This document shows, piece after piece, positions 17,748-25,762 of a stretch of DNA of 64,000 nt (within the stretch, counting starts at the first letter, position 1; each line of letters begins with the position of its first letter). The translations under genes and the position numbers were made by a program. The notes beneath the pieces are model-generated. The model saw nothing but the letters and a program-made list of their open reading frames with translations, had not been told where the DNA came from and searched no databases. Where the stretch lies: the NCBI RefSeq assembly GCF_044466355.1, contig NZ_JBITMQ010000006.1, forward strand, positions 124,001 through 188,000, in the 5' to 3' direction. Source of the stretch: Actinophytocola sp044466355. GTDB lineage: Bacteria > Actinomycetota > Actinomycetes > Mycobacteriales > Pseudonocardiaceae.

Positions 17748-19117
17748 TGGATCGTCGGTTCTGGCGGGTGCGGCGGCTCCCGCGCAAGGGCACGGCGGTG
17801 GCGTCACTGGCGTCGCTGACGGTGGTGGCAGCCGGTGTGGCCGCACCGGTCGTCGGCGCGCCGGGGGCTGCCATGGGGTCGGTCACGGAACGGGGTCTGG
17901 GGTCGGTCATGGCGTCGGCCGCGGGCCCGGCCGGACGGTCGGATTCGGGTTCGGCTGGGGAGCCCGCTTCGGATTCGGTCGGGCGGTCGGAGTCGGGTCC
18001 GGTCGGCTGGCCCGAGTCGGGTTCGCACGGTTGGCCGGGATCAGGTTCGGCTGGGGAACCGATGTCGAGGTCGGCCTCGGGTTCGGCTGCGGATTTGGCC
18101 TCGGGTCCGGTCGGCTGGCCGTGGTTGGGTCCGGTCGGTTGGCCGGGTCCGGCCTGGGAACCGGGCACGGGACCGGACGGGGAGCCGTCGTCCGGGTCGG
18201 CCAGGGGACCGGGGCCGGCGCACGGGTCCGGGCAGGGCACGTGCGAATGGGCACCGGACGTGCTTCCGTTGCCGGACGGTGCTTTCCACGGTCGCGTGAC
18301 GGCGGGCGCGGGCGAGTGGCTGGCCGGTGTCGTGGGCGCCGACGGCGCGAACCAGGCGGTGCGGTGGCGCGACGGTGCGGTCGAGCCGCTGGGCGCGGCG
18401 TTCGGTCTGCACACGGCGGTCGCCGCGGTCAACGGCGACGGCGTGGTGGTCGGCACCGTGACGGGCCCGGACCGGGCGCAGCACGCGTTCCGGTACCGCG
18501 ACGGGCACTTCGAACGGCTGCCGGAGTCGGGCGGTTCGTCGACGGCGCTGGACGTCAACGCGCGCGGGGACGTCGTCGGTCACGACGGCAGCAGGCTGGT
18601 CGTGTGGCCGACGACGGGACCACCGCGGGTGCTCGCCATGCCACCGGGAGAGGCCCCGTACGGCCGGGCGGCGGTGGACGACGACGGCGTGGTGGCGGCA
18701 CGCACCGGGTACGTCGCGGACGGCGCGCTGCGCTGGCACGGCTACACGTGGACCCCGGACGGCACGCGGGTTCCGCTGGCCGTGGGCGACGTGCAGGACC
18801 TGTGGCGAGGCCAGGTCGTCGGCGGGCTTGGCGAGCCGCACGGCGTGACCATGGCCGCGGTCTGGCGCCCGGGCGGCGAGCCACGTACCTTGCCGGGCGG
18901 CACGACGGCCGTGGCGGCGAACGACGACGGCGTCGTGGTCGGTGCGGGCGGCAACGGCCAACCACTGCTGTGGGACGGCGTGCTGCCGACCCCGCTGCCC
19001 CCACCGGCGCGGCACGTGCCGGGCGCGGTCACCGCGCTGAACGAGCACGAGGCGGGTGGCTTCGCCGTCCCGGACGACGGCGAGGGCGCGGTCCCGCTGC
19101 GGTGGGTCTGTCGTTGA
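17744..19117 (+). CDS. Secreted protein with Gly/Ser/Pro-rich linker and HAF-like beta repeats
   Basis: 457 aa. A basic N-terminus and hydrophobic segment (TAVASLASLTVVAAGVAAPVVGAP) form a signal peptide. Residues about 55-165 are low complexity with repeated GPVGWP, GSGSAGEP and similar units. The C-terminal 290 residues contain repeats of the type AVNGDGVVVGTVTG, DVNARGDVVGHDG and AANDDGVVVGAGG, the pattern of HAF/WD-like extracellular beta-propeller repeats. Function unknown. The start at 17744 is chosen by ATGA coupling to a mini-ORF; 17726 and 17747 are alternatives. Confidence 0.75.
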   Translation: MMDRRFWRVRRLPRKGTAVASLASLTVVAAGVAAPVVGAPGAAMGSVTERGLGSVMASAAGPAGRSDSGSAGEPASDSVGRSESGPVGWPESGSHGWPGSGSAGEPMSRSASGSAADLASGPVGWPWLGPVGWPGPAWEPGTGPDGEPSSGSARGPGPAHGSGQGTCEWAPDVLPLPDGAFHGRVTAGAGEWLAGVVGADGANQAVRWRDGAVEPLGAAFGLHTAVAAVNGDGVVVGTVTGPDRAQHAFRYRDGHFERLPESGGSSTALDVNARGDVVGHDGSRLVVWPTTGPPRVLAMPPGEAPYGRAAVDDDGVVAARTGYVADGALRWHGYTWTPDGTRVPLAVGDVQDLWRGQVVGGLGEPHGVTMAAVWRPGGEPRTLPGGTTAVAANDDGVVVGAGGNGQPLLWDGVLPTPLPPPARHVPGAVTALNEHEAGGFAVPDDGEGAVPLRWVCR

Positions 19118-19122
19118 CCGTG

Positions 19123-19146
19123 CCCGGCCGGCCGCACCCGGCCGGG
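19123..19146 (+). terminator. Hairpin terminator after the HAF-repeat gene
   Basis: Perfect 9-nt arms CCCGGCCGG (19123-19131) and CCGGCCGGG (19138-19146) around a 6-nt loop, starting 6 nt after the stop at 19117. No U-run follows, as is usual in high-GC actinomycetes. It lies between two convergent genes. Confidence 0.6.
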
Positions 19147-19226
19147 ACGGCCTGCGGCGGCGACCTGCCCCCACGGGCACGACGCTGGAGTCCGTGGATG
19201 CAGGGCGGCGGACGCCTGACCGGTGG

Positions 19227-20495
19227 TCAGTGTTCGGTCGACCACTCGATCGTCGCGTGGCCGGGTTCGAAGGTGATCCTCGCCGAGTGGTCGGCGGCGG
19301 CTTCCTTCAACAACGCCGGGTCGTGCGGTGCCGGGCCGGTCACGGTGACGGTCAGGCTGGCGTCCGTCGTCGTGATCGTGATCGTCGTGGTCGCCGCGTA
19401 GACCGGGAGCACGTCGCTCAGGAAGGTCTCCAACGCCATCGGCGCGGCGGTGTCCGCCGGGCCGGTCACCACCGGCGGCTCCGGCAGTGCCGGCTCGACC
19501 GCCGCCAGCACGTCCGCGATCGAGCGGTCGCCGTCGAACACCCGGGAACGCAGCTCGTGCAGCACCCGGTCGACGTCCGCCGTCACCGCGCGCAGGGCGG
19601 GGGCCGCCGACGGGTGGCGTGCCGCCGTCGACTGGAGGGACAGGCTGATGCCGAACAGGTCGCGGATGGTCGTCGCGCCGAGGTCCTGCGCGATGCGGTC
19701 GGCCTCGTGCAGGCGTGCGATCTGCTCCGAGGAACGTGCGACCCGCGCGCTCTCCCGCAGCACGCGCTGCCGCATCGACTCGACGGCCTGGCCGACCATG
19801 ATCACCTCGGCGGGCCCGGTCGCCGACACCGGCCGGGACAGGTCGCCCGCCGCGACGGCGCGGACGTTCGAGACGAGGTCGTTCACCGGGCGGACGAGCG
19901 AACGGCGCACGAGCGCGATCATCAGGCCGCCGATCACCAGCGCCATCCCGGCGCACAACGTGGTCACCAGGTTCGCCAGTGACTGGGCGTCCGTCCACGT
20001 CCGGACCACCACGGCCGTGCGCCGGTCGATGTGCTCCTGCAACGACGTGAGCAGGCCGCGCAGCCCGTCGAAGCGGGCCTTGTCCGCCACGCTGACGGTG
20101 GCCGCGCCGCGCAGGGCGGGCGCGGCGACGGTGCGTTCCCACTCGGCCGCGGCGCGGTTCACCGACGCCAGGAGCCGGGCGCCGGCCGGGTCGTTCGTCA
20201 TGAGGGAGCGCAACCGGTCGACCGCGGTCGCCGCCGTGGCGCGGCCGTCGTCGTAGGGCTGCCGCAGCCCGGCGCCGCCGAGCTGGAAACCACGCACACC
20301 CGTCTCCATGTCGACGTAGGCCTTCGCGAGCGCGGCGGCCGACGACTGCGCGGGGCGCAGCGTGCCGCGGATCTCCCCGCTCAGGTCCGCGACGCGCTGG
20401 CGGGTCGTGGTCGTCGCCGCGACGGCGATCAGCACGAGCAGCACCAGGCCCCCCACGAGTACGTAGAGGCGCCATCGGAGCGTGCTCGGGCGCAT
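19227..20495 (-). CDS. CHASE3/HAMP sensor with degenerate histidine-kinase core (pseudokinase)
   Basis: 422 aa. TM1 (about 10-30), extracytoplasmic helical region with VDMETGVRGFQLG (CHASE3-like), TM2 (about 170-195), HAMP, then a HisKA_3-like helix IAQDLGATTIRDLFGISLSL. In active NarL-type kinases this reads as a DLHD-type motif; here Gly273 replaces the His and Ala the following acidic residue. The C-terminal part is short, Thr/Val-rich and lacks recognisable N, G1 and G2 boxes. It therefore probably senses without phosphorylating. No response regulator is adjacent. Start 20495 gives MRPSTLRWRLYVLVGG. Confidence 0.82.
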   Translation of the reverse strand: MRPSTLRWRLYVLVGGLVLLVLIAVAATTTTRQRVADLSGEIRGTLRPAQSSAAALAKAYVDMETGVRGFQLGGAGLRQPYDDGRATAATAVDRLRSLMTNDPAGARLLASVNRAAAEWERTVAAPALRGAATVSVADKARFDGLRGLLTSLQEHIDRRTAVVVRTWTDAQSLANLVTTLCAGMALVIGGLMIALVRRSLVRPVNDLVSNVRAVAAGDLSRPVSATGPAEVIMVGQAVESMRQRVLRESARVARSSEQIARLHEADRIAQDLGATTIRDLFGISLSLQSTAARHPSAAPALRAVTADVDRVLHELRSRVFDGDRSIADVLAAVEPALPEPPVVTGPADTAAPMALETFLSDVLPVYAATTTITITTTDASLTVTVTGPAPHDPALLKEAAADHSARITFEPGHATIEWSTEH

Positions 20496-20609
20496 GGATC
20501 GATCGTAGTTGCCGTGCGGGACCGCACAACCGTTGCGCGACAAGGGAAACAAACGACAACTCCCACTGGTGGGAAAACCCCGGACCGAACATCGGCTACG
20601 GTGGCTGGC

Positions 20610-20903
20610 ATGAACCGGCGCGCGGTGGTCACTGGACTGCTCATCGCGCTGCTCGCCGTCTTCGCCACAGCCACCTCGGCGCACCACGAACCGGGCACGC
20701 TGGCACCGCACACGGTCGCGACGACGGCCGCGCCGACACTACCGGCTCCGCTCACCACACCGGAACTGCCCCTGGCGGGCGCGGAAACCGCGGAACCCCC
20801 GCCGCTCGCACCGCGACAGGCCCCCGTCGCCGCCGAGCCGGAACCCCTCCCACGAGCCGACCGCCGCCCCGCGACGGACCGCGCACCACCGGCACGAGCC
20901 TGA
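20610..20903 (+). CDS. Small secreted or membrane-anchored Pro/Ala-rich protein
   Basis: 97 aa. An N-terminal hydrophobic segment (VVTGLLIALLAVFATATSAHH) resembles a signal peptide or single anchor, followed by an unstructured region rich in Pro, Ala, Thr and Glu. No domain recognised. Divergent from the pseudokinase gene, with about 115 bp between starts. Supported by the signal peptide and coding bias only; confidence is moderate. Confidence 0.5.
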   Translation: MNRRAVVTGLLIALLAVFATATSAHHEPGTLAPHTVATTAAPTLPAPLTTPELPLAGAETAEPPPLAPRQAPVAAEPEPLPRADRRPATDRAPPARA

Positions 20904-21115
20904 CCCCAGGCCCCTCACAACCGCCGAAACCCGGCAGGACCAGCACAAACGCGAATTCTGCCCGCTCCCCAGTACGTCACCGAACCCCCACCCGATCCCG
21001 GGGGCCACCCGCCATGCCAGTCTACCGGTGGGGGCCGACAGTGCGGGGGTTCGGCGGGGTTCCTGTGGACAACCGACCCGGTTGTGGACAACTCCCTCGT
21101 GCGAAGGAAACCTCC
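20904..21115. other. Intergenic region upstream of secDF
   Basis: 212 bp without a gene. Contains short repeats of GGTTGTGGACAAC / CTGTGGACAACC type around 21064-21092 (two TGTGGACAAC copies 21 bp apart), which might be protein-binding sites. No clear promoter can be named. Confidence 0.3.
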
Positions 21116-23317
21116 ATGTCACGCCACATTCCGTGGCGGGGGCGCGCGCTGCTGTCGTTCGCCGTGCTCGCCGCCGCCGTCTACCTCGTCCTCACCGCAA
21201 CGCCCCGGCTCGGGCTCGACCTGCGTGGCGGTACCCAGCTCGTCCTCGAAACCCACGACTCGCCGACCGTCGTCGCCGACGCCGAGAGCACCGACCGGAC
21301 GCTGGAGATCCTGCGCCGCCGCGTCGACGCGCTCGGCGTCGCCGAACCGAACCTCCACCGCAGCGGCGAACGGCGCATCGTCGTCGAACTGCCCGACGTG
21401 CGGGACCCGGCGGAGGCCGCCGAGGTCATCGGGCGGACCGCCGCGCTCACCTTCCACCCCGTCGTCCTCGACGGGGGCACCGCGCTGACCGCGGAGGGCG
21501 GCGAACCCATCCGGGTGGGGCCCGCCGCCCTCGACGGCAGCGGGGTCGCCAACGCCAGGTCCGGTCGCGACCCCAACGGGGTCGGGCGCGTCGTGTCGGT
21601 CGAGTTCCAGGACGGCGGCGGCCGGGCCTGGGAGAAGCTCACCGCCGAGGCCGCCTGCGCGCCGGTCGGTGACCCGCGCCGCCGCGTCGCGATCGTGCTC
21701 GACGACGAGGTGATCTCCTCGCCGCAGGTCGATCCGTCCATCGCGTGCGGGGTCGGCATGCTCGGCGGCGCCACGGACATCACCGGCCGGTTCACACAGG
21801 CCGAGGCCACCGACCTCGCGTTGCTGATCAACGCGGGCGCGCTGCCGGTGCCCGTCGAGATCGTCGAGCAGCGGACCGTCGGGCCGACGCTCGGGGCCGA
21901 GGCCATCGACGTCAGCGCCCGCGCCGCGGTCATCGGGCTCGCGCTCGTGTCCCTGTTCCTGATCGCGGTCTACCGGCTCGCGGGCCTCGTCGCCGTGTTC
22001 GCGCTGGCCGGGTACACGGCCGTGTCCTACGCGGCACTGGTCGCGATCGGCGCCACCCTCACCCTCCCGGGCCTCGCCGGGTTCGTGCTCGCGATCGGCA
22101 TGGCCGTCGACGCGACCGTGCTCGCCTACGAACGCGCCCGCGAGGAGTACAAGGGGAACCTGCCCAGGGCGGCGGATCGGGGGTTCCGCGGCGCGCTGTC
22201 CGCGGTCGTCGACTCCAACGTCACCACGCTCCTCGCCGCGGGACTGCTGTTCTGGCTCGCGTCCGGGCCGGTGCGCGGGTTCGGCGTGACCCTCACGATC
22301 GGCGTGCTCGCCTCGATGTTCACCTCGCTCGTGCTCACCCGCGTGCTCGCCCACCTCGCCATGACCCGCGCGGCACCGAGGCTGAGCGGGCTCGCGCACG
22401 AAGGCCGTGTGCGGCGGTGGATCCGCGGCAGGGACACCGGTTTCCTCGCCGACCCGAAGCGGTGGCTCGTCGGCGCGGGCGCCGCGGTGCTGGTCGCGCT
22501 CGCCGGGCTCGTGTTCGTCGGGCCGCGGCTGGGTGTCGAGTTCACCGGCGGCCGGTTGTTCGAGTACACGACCGAGGCGAGCGTCGAGCAGGTGCGGGAC
22601 GCGGTGGCCGCCGCCGGGTTCGCCGACGCCGTGGTGCAGGAGTCCGGCGACGGGGTGTCCGTGCGCACCGAGCCGCTCGACGAGGCGGGCGCGGACCGGG
22701 TCGCCGGAGCCGTCGCGTCGCTCGGGCCCGCCGACGAGGTGCGGGACGAGAAGGTCGGTCCGAGCCTCGGTGCGGAACTGCGGGACAAGGCGCTGCTCGC
22801 GTTGGGTCTCGCGGTCGCCGCACAGCTCGTCTACCTGGCCATCCGCTTCGACTGGCGGCTCGGCCTCGCGACCGTGCTGGCGCTCGCGCAGGACGTCCTG
22901 CTGCTGCTCGGGATCTTCGCGTGGTTCGGCAAGACGATGGACGGCGTGTTCCTCGCCGCGCTGCTGACCGTCATCGGCTACTCGGTCAACGACACCGTCG
23001 TCGTGTTCGACCGGGTCCGGGAGCTGCGCGGGCGGCGGCCGTTCGCGCACGTGGTCGGCGACGCGGTCCTGCAGACGCTGCCGCGCACCGTCAACACCGG
23101 CATCGGTGTGCTGTTCGTGCTGGGCGCGCTGCTGGTGCTCGGCGACGGGTCACTGTCCGACTTCGCGCTCGCCTTGCTGCTGGGTCTGGTGATCGGCACG
23201 TTCTCGACGATCGTCACGGCGGGCCCGGTCGCGATCCTGCTCGACCGCAGGTGGCCGGGTGCGGGCAGGCGTGCGCCGGTGCGCAGGGAACGGGAGGGAA
23301 GCGGTGCCGTGGTGTGA
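21116..23317 (+). CDS. secDF: SecD-SecF fusion, protein export accessory subunit
   Basis: 733 aa. The SecD half starts LGLDLRGGTQLVLET, contains the large periplasmic P1 region and six helices; the SecF half restarts near residue 470 with LGVEFTGGRLFEY and repeats the six-helix RND-like domain (DDTVVVFDRVRELR-type motif seen as NDTVVVFDRVRE). The protein uses the proton motive force to assist late steps of Sec export. Actinomycetes normally carry separate secD and secF genes near ruvB/apt, which are not here, so this fused copy is probably an additional paralogue. Start 21116 gives MSRHIPWRGR. Confidence 0.92.
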   Translation: MSRHIPWRGRALLSFAVLAAAVYLVLTATPRLGLDLRGGTQLVLETHDSPTVVADAESTDRTLEILRRRVDALGVAEPNLHRSGERRIVVELPDVRDPAEAAEVIGRTAALTFHPVVLDGGTALTAEGGEPIRVGPAALDGSGVANARSGRDPNGVGRVVSVEFQDGGGRAWEKLTAEAACAPVGDPRRRVAIVLDDEVISSPQVDPSIACGVGMLGGATDITGRFTQAEATDLALLINAGALPVPVEIVEQRTVGPTLGAEAIDVSARAAVIGLALVSLFLIAVYRLAGLVAVFALAGYTAVSYAALVAIGATLTLPGLAGFVLAIGMAVDATVLAYERAREEYKGNLPRAADRGFRGALSAVVDSNVTTLLAAGLLFWLASGPVRGFGVTLTIGVLASMFTSLVLTRVLAHLAMTRAAPRLSGLAHEGRVRRWIRGRDTGFLADPKRWLVGAGAAVLVALAGLVFVGPRLGVEFTGGRLFEYTTEASVEQVRDAVAAAGFADAVVQESGDGVSVRTEPLDEAGADRVAGAVASLGPADEVRDEKVGPSLGAELRDKALLALGLAVAAQLVYLAIRFDWRLGLATVLALAQDVLLLLGIFAWFGKTMDGVFLAALLTVIGYSVNDTVVVFDRVRELRGRRPFAHVVGDAVLQTLPRTVNTGIGVLFVLGALLVLGDGSLSDFALALLLGLVIGTFSTIVTAGPVAILLDRRWPGAGRRAPVRREREGSGAVV

Positions 23318-23332
23318 GGCGATAATGGCCGC

Positions 23333-23677
23333 GTGAGTTTCGACCTCGCGGCGCTCGCCGCGCCGGCCGACGCGGCGGCCGTGCGTGAGATGTACGCCTC
23401 CTGCACCCGCGACGACCATGCCGAAGCCGACTTCGACGTGCGGATCGCGCGTTTCCACGAGGCACTGGCGGGGATCTTCCCCGACCACGCGCCCGCGCCC
23501 GACTCCCCGTGGGCGACGACCCCGCTGTCCCTGGGCGCGGACCACGTCCTGATGCGACTGCGCATGGGCCCGGTCGGCGAGCAGGCGATCGAGAAGATCA
23601 TCGCGCTCGCCGACCACCACGGCCTCGCGCTGTACGACCCGCAGTCGGACGAGACGTACCTCCCGCGCCGCCGCTGA
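23333..23677 (+). CDS. Small soluble protein of unknown function
   Basis: 114 aa, GTG start 15 nt after the secDF stop, so probably co-transcribed. The sequence is acidic and helical (AAVREMYASCTRDDHAEADFD) with a likely alpha/beta C-terminal part (IEKIIALADHHGLALYDPQ). The ending YDPQSDETYLP resembles small immunity-like or DUF families but no assignment is made. A hairpin terminator follows immediately. Confidence 0.7.
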   Translation: MSFDLAALAAPADAAAVREMYASCTRDDHAEADFDVRIARFHEALAGIFPDHAPAPDSPWATTPLSLGADHVLMRLRMGPVGEQAIEKIIALADHHGLALYDPQSDETYLPRRR

Positions 23678-23678
23678 C

Positions 23679-23695
23679 CCGAAGGACCCCTTCGG
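23679..23695. terminator. Short hairpin between convergent genes
   Basis: CCGAAGG (23679-23685) and CCTTCGG (23689-23695) are perfect arms around ACC, starting 2 nt after the stop of the small gene and 26 nt before the stop of the convergent reductase. Confidence 0.55.
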
Positions 23696-23720
23696 TGCGG
23701 GCGGCCTCGGGCGGTTCGCT

Positions 23721-24977
23721 TCAGTTCATGCGTACGCCGGGCAGTGTCCGGGGTGCCGGGGTGCGGGACCGTGGGCGGTGGGAAAGGCGCAGGCGCATGG
23801 CCTTCGTCGTCTGTTCGTCGAGTTCCTTCGTCCACTTGAGCATCGCGGGTGGGGTGTCCCAGCCGATGATGCCGACCAGGCTGCCGTTGGTGACGTAGCC
23901 GGTCACCCGCCTGCCGACCATGGCGGGGCTGGCGAGCTGGATGCGGTCCTTCGCGAGCGCGGGCGTCCCGGCACCCTGGATCCGCATCCCGTGCTGCTCG
24001 GTCCAGAACCGGGGGAGCGGCGTGTACGGCTTCGCGCTCTCCTGGCCCGCGAGCAGGTTCGCGGCCGCGGCACGGCCCATCTCCACCGCGTTCAGCCAGT
24101 GCTCGACGCGGCGGGGTGCGCTGTCGAAGCGCAGGTTGGGCCACCGGGCCGCGTCGCCCGCCACGACGACGTCCCGCACACCGATGGCGTGGCACGTCGG
24201 CCCGCACATCACCCCGTCGTCGATGATCATGCCGGAGCCGCGCAGCCACGACACCGCGGGCACGCTGCCCACCGCGAGCACGACACAGCCCGCGAACACC
24301 ACCTGGCCGGTGGTCAGGTGCATCGCGATGCCGTCCGGCTGCGGCACCCAGTGGTGCACGGCCGCGTTCGTGACCACCTGCACGCCGTTGGCCTCGTGCA
24401 GCGCCTGGACCGTCGAGCTGAAGTCCTCGCCGGGCACGTGTCGCAGCAGCGACGACCCACGCACGACGATCGTCGCGTCACGGCCGATCGAGCGGGCCGC
24501 CGACGCCACCTCGCACGCGACGAAACCGCCGCCGATCACGGCGACCGGGCCGCGGGAGCGGGTCATGGTCTTCTGCAGCGCCACGGCGTCGGCGACGGTC
24601 CGCAGCACGTGCACGCGCGGGTCGTGGCGCGGGGCGCCGGGCAGGTGCCGGGCCTGCGCGCCGGTCGCGACGATCAACCCGTCGTAGCGGATCTCCTCGC
24701 CGCCCGGCAGGTGCAGCAGGTGTTCGTCCGGTTCGAGGTGCGACGCGCGGGTGTTGTACCGCCACACCGCGTCCAGCGTGGTGAGCACCGGCAGGCGCAG
24801 GTCGCGGGGGCGCATCCGGCCGGTCAGCAGCGGCTTGATCAGACCCGGCCGGTGATAGGGGCGGTACGGCTCCTCGCCGACGATGACGAGTTCGCCGTCG
24901 TAGTTCAGCTCCCGCAACCGTTCGGCGGCCCGCAGTCCCGCCGGGCCGGCGCCGACGATGACGATTCGCTCGGCCAT
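23721..24977 (-). CDS. FAD-dependent ferredoxin reductase (pyridine nucleotide-disulfide oxidoreductase fold)
   Basis: 418 aa. FAD motif IVIVGAGPAGLRAAERLRE, NAD motif VAVIGGGFVACEVASAA, and the second FAD segment VRDVVVAGDAARWPN followed by the typical RVEHWLNAVEMGRAAAANLL of BphA4/rubredoxin/ferredoxin reductases. It starts directly after the stop of the ferredoxin gene and is the last gene of a five-gene leftward operon. It probably passes electrons from NAD(P)H to the adjacent [3Fe-4S] ferredoxin. The basic tail after residue 395 is not part of the family core. Confidence 0.9.
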   Translation of the reverse strand: MAERIVIVGAGPAGLRAAERLRELNYDGELVIVGEEPYRPYHRPGLIKPLLTGRMRPRDLRLPVLTTLDAVWRYNTRASHLEPDEHLLHLPGGEEIRYDGLIVATGAQARHLPGAPRHDPRVHVLRTVADAVALQKTMTRSRGPVAVIGGGFVACEVASAARSIGRDATIVVRGSSLLRHVPGEDFSSTVQALHEANGVQVVTNAAVHHWVPQPDGIAMHLTTGQVVFAGCVVLAVGSVPAVSWLRGSGMIIDDGVMCGPTCHAIGVRDVVVAGDAARWPNLRFDSAPRRVEHWLNAVEMGRAAAANLLAGQESAKPYTPLPRFWTEQHGMRIQGAGTPALAKDRIQLASPAMVGRRVTGYVTNGSLVGIIGWDTPPAMLKWTKELDEQTTKAMRLRLSHRPRSRTPAPRTLPGVRMN

Positions 24978-25196
24978 CTACCGCCTCTCTTCCAACGCGA
25001 TCGCGAGGGTCGGGCAGCTGCGCACCGCCGCCTTCGCGACGGCGACCGCGTCCGCGGGAACGGAACGCTGGTAGCGCAGCCCGCCGTTGGGGGTCAGCTG
25101 GAACAGCGACGCCGCCTCGTCGGCGCAGATGCCGAAGCGGCGGCAGCGGTCGGAGTCCACGCTGATCCGGTGGCGGGACTTCTTCTTGTTCGTCAT
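24978..25196 (-). CDS. [3Fe-4S] ferredoxin
   Basis: 72 aa. Three cysteines only, C18, C24 and C61 (CRRFGIC ... SCP), the spacing of single [3Fe-4S] ferredoxins that serve P450s and other oxidases. The start at 25196 (MTNKKKSRHRISVDSDRC) overlaps the upstream membrane-protein gene by 4 nt (ATGA). No P450 is nearby, so its electron acceptor is probably the cytochrome-like membrane protein encoded immediately upstream. Confidence 0.92.
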   Translation of the reverse strand: MTNKKKSRHRISVDSDRCRRFGICADEAASLFQLTPNGGLRYQRSVPADAVAVAKAAVRSCPTLAIALEERR

Positions 25197-25762
25197 GGCC
25201 CGTCCTCCGCGAGTCCGGCGGCTTCCAGGGTCTTCGCGGGCACGAGCCGCAACAGGATCACCGTCACCGCGGGCACCAGCAGCGTGAGGCCGCCCAGGTA
25301 GACGGCCGACAGGGTGCCGCGCGCGAGCGCCTGGAAGAACGCGTGCAGCACCCCGAGCACGAACGCCGGGTAGGCGAGGCGGTGCAGCCACAGCCACCGC
25401 CAGTAGCTCGTCCAGCGCTTGAGCCCCACCGCGACCGCGGCCGTCAGCATGCCCTCGAACGCGAGGATCCCGAACGTGTCGCGCAGCGCGCCGCGGAACG
25501 GGATCAGCAGGTCGGCCACCGGGGCCGGGGTCGACAGCAGCAGGAACGACACCCCGTGGACGAACGCGAACGACAGCGTGATCGTCGCGAACACCTGGTG
25601 GGACGCACGCAGGGCGTGCCGTCCCGTGAGCCGGTCGAACCAGCCCGTCGAGACCAGCACGCCCCACGTGAGGGTCAGGCACATGAGGGCGTACGCGAGC
25701 CGTGCCGACAGCACGGACAGCTCGCGTACGCCGTCATCCGCGTTCGCGGCGAGAACTAGCAT
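25193..25762 (-). CDS. Ferric-reductase-like transmembrane b-type cytochrome
   Basis: 189 aa with about five to six helices. Two pairs of helix histidines, H55/H69 and H127/H140 (spacings 14 and 13), match the bis-heme coordination pattern of ferric reductase-like/NOX/MsrQ-type domains. It lacks fused FAD/NAD domains, which are supplied in trans by the next two genes (ferredoxin and reductase). It would carry electrons across the membrane to an extracytoplasmic acceptor. Its ATG overlaps the end of the DUF1996 gene by 7 nt. Confidence 0.85.
   Translation of the reverse strand: MLVLAANADDGVRELSVLSARLAYALMCLTLTWGVLVSTGWFDRLTGRHALRASHQVFATITLSFAFVHGVSFLLLSTPAPVADLLIPFRGALRDTFGILAFEGMLTAAVAVGLKRWTSYWRWLWLHRLAYPAFVLGVLHAFFQALARGTLSAVYLGGLTLLVPAVTVILLRLVPAKTLEAAGLAEDGP

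Noticed and set aside
18742..20592. 616-codon minus-strand frame overlapping two genes.
   Set aside because: It covers a sense gene in another frame, is extremely Arg/Gly-rich and has no start context.
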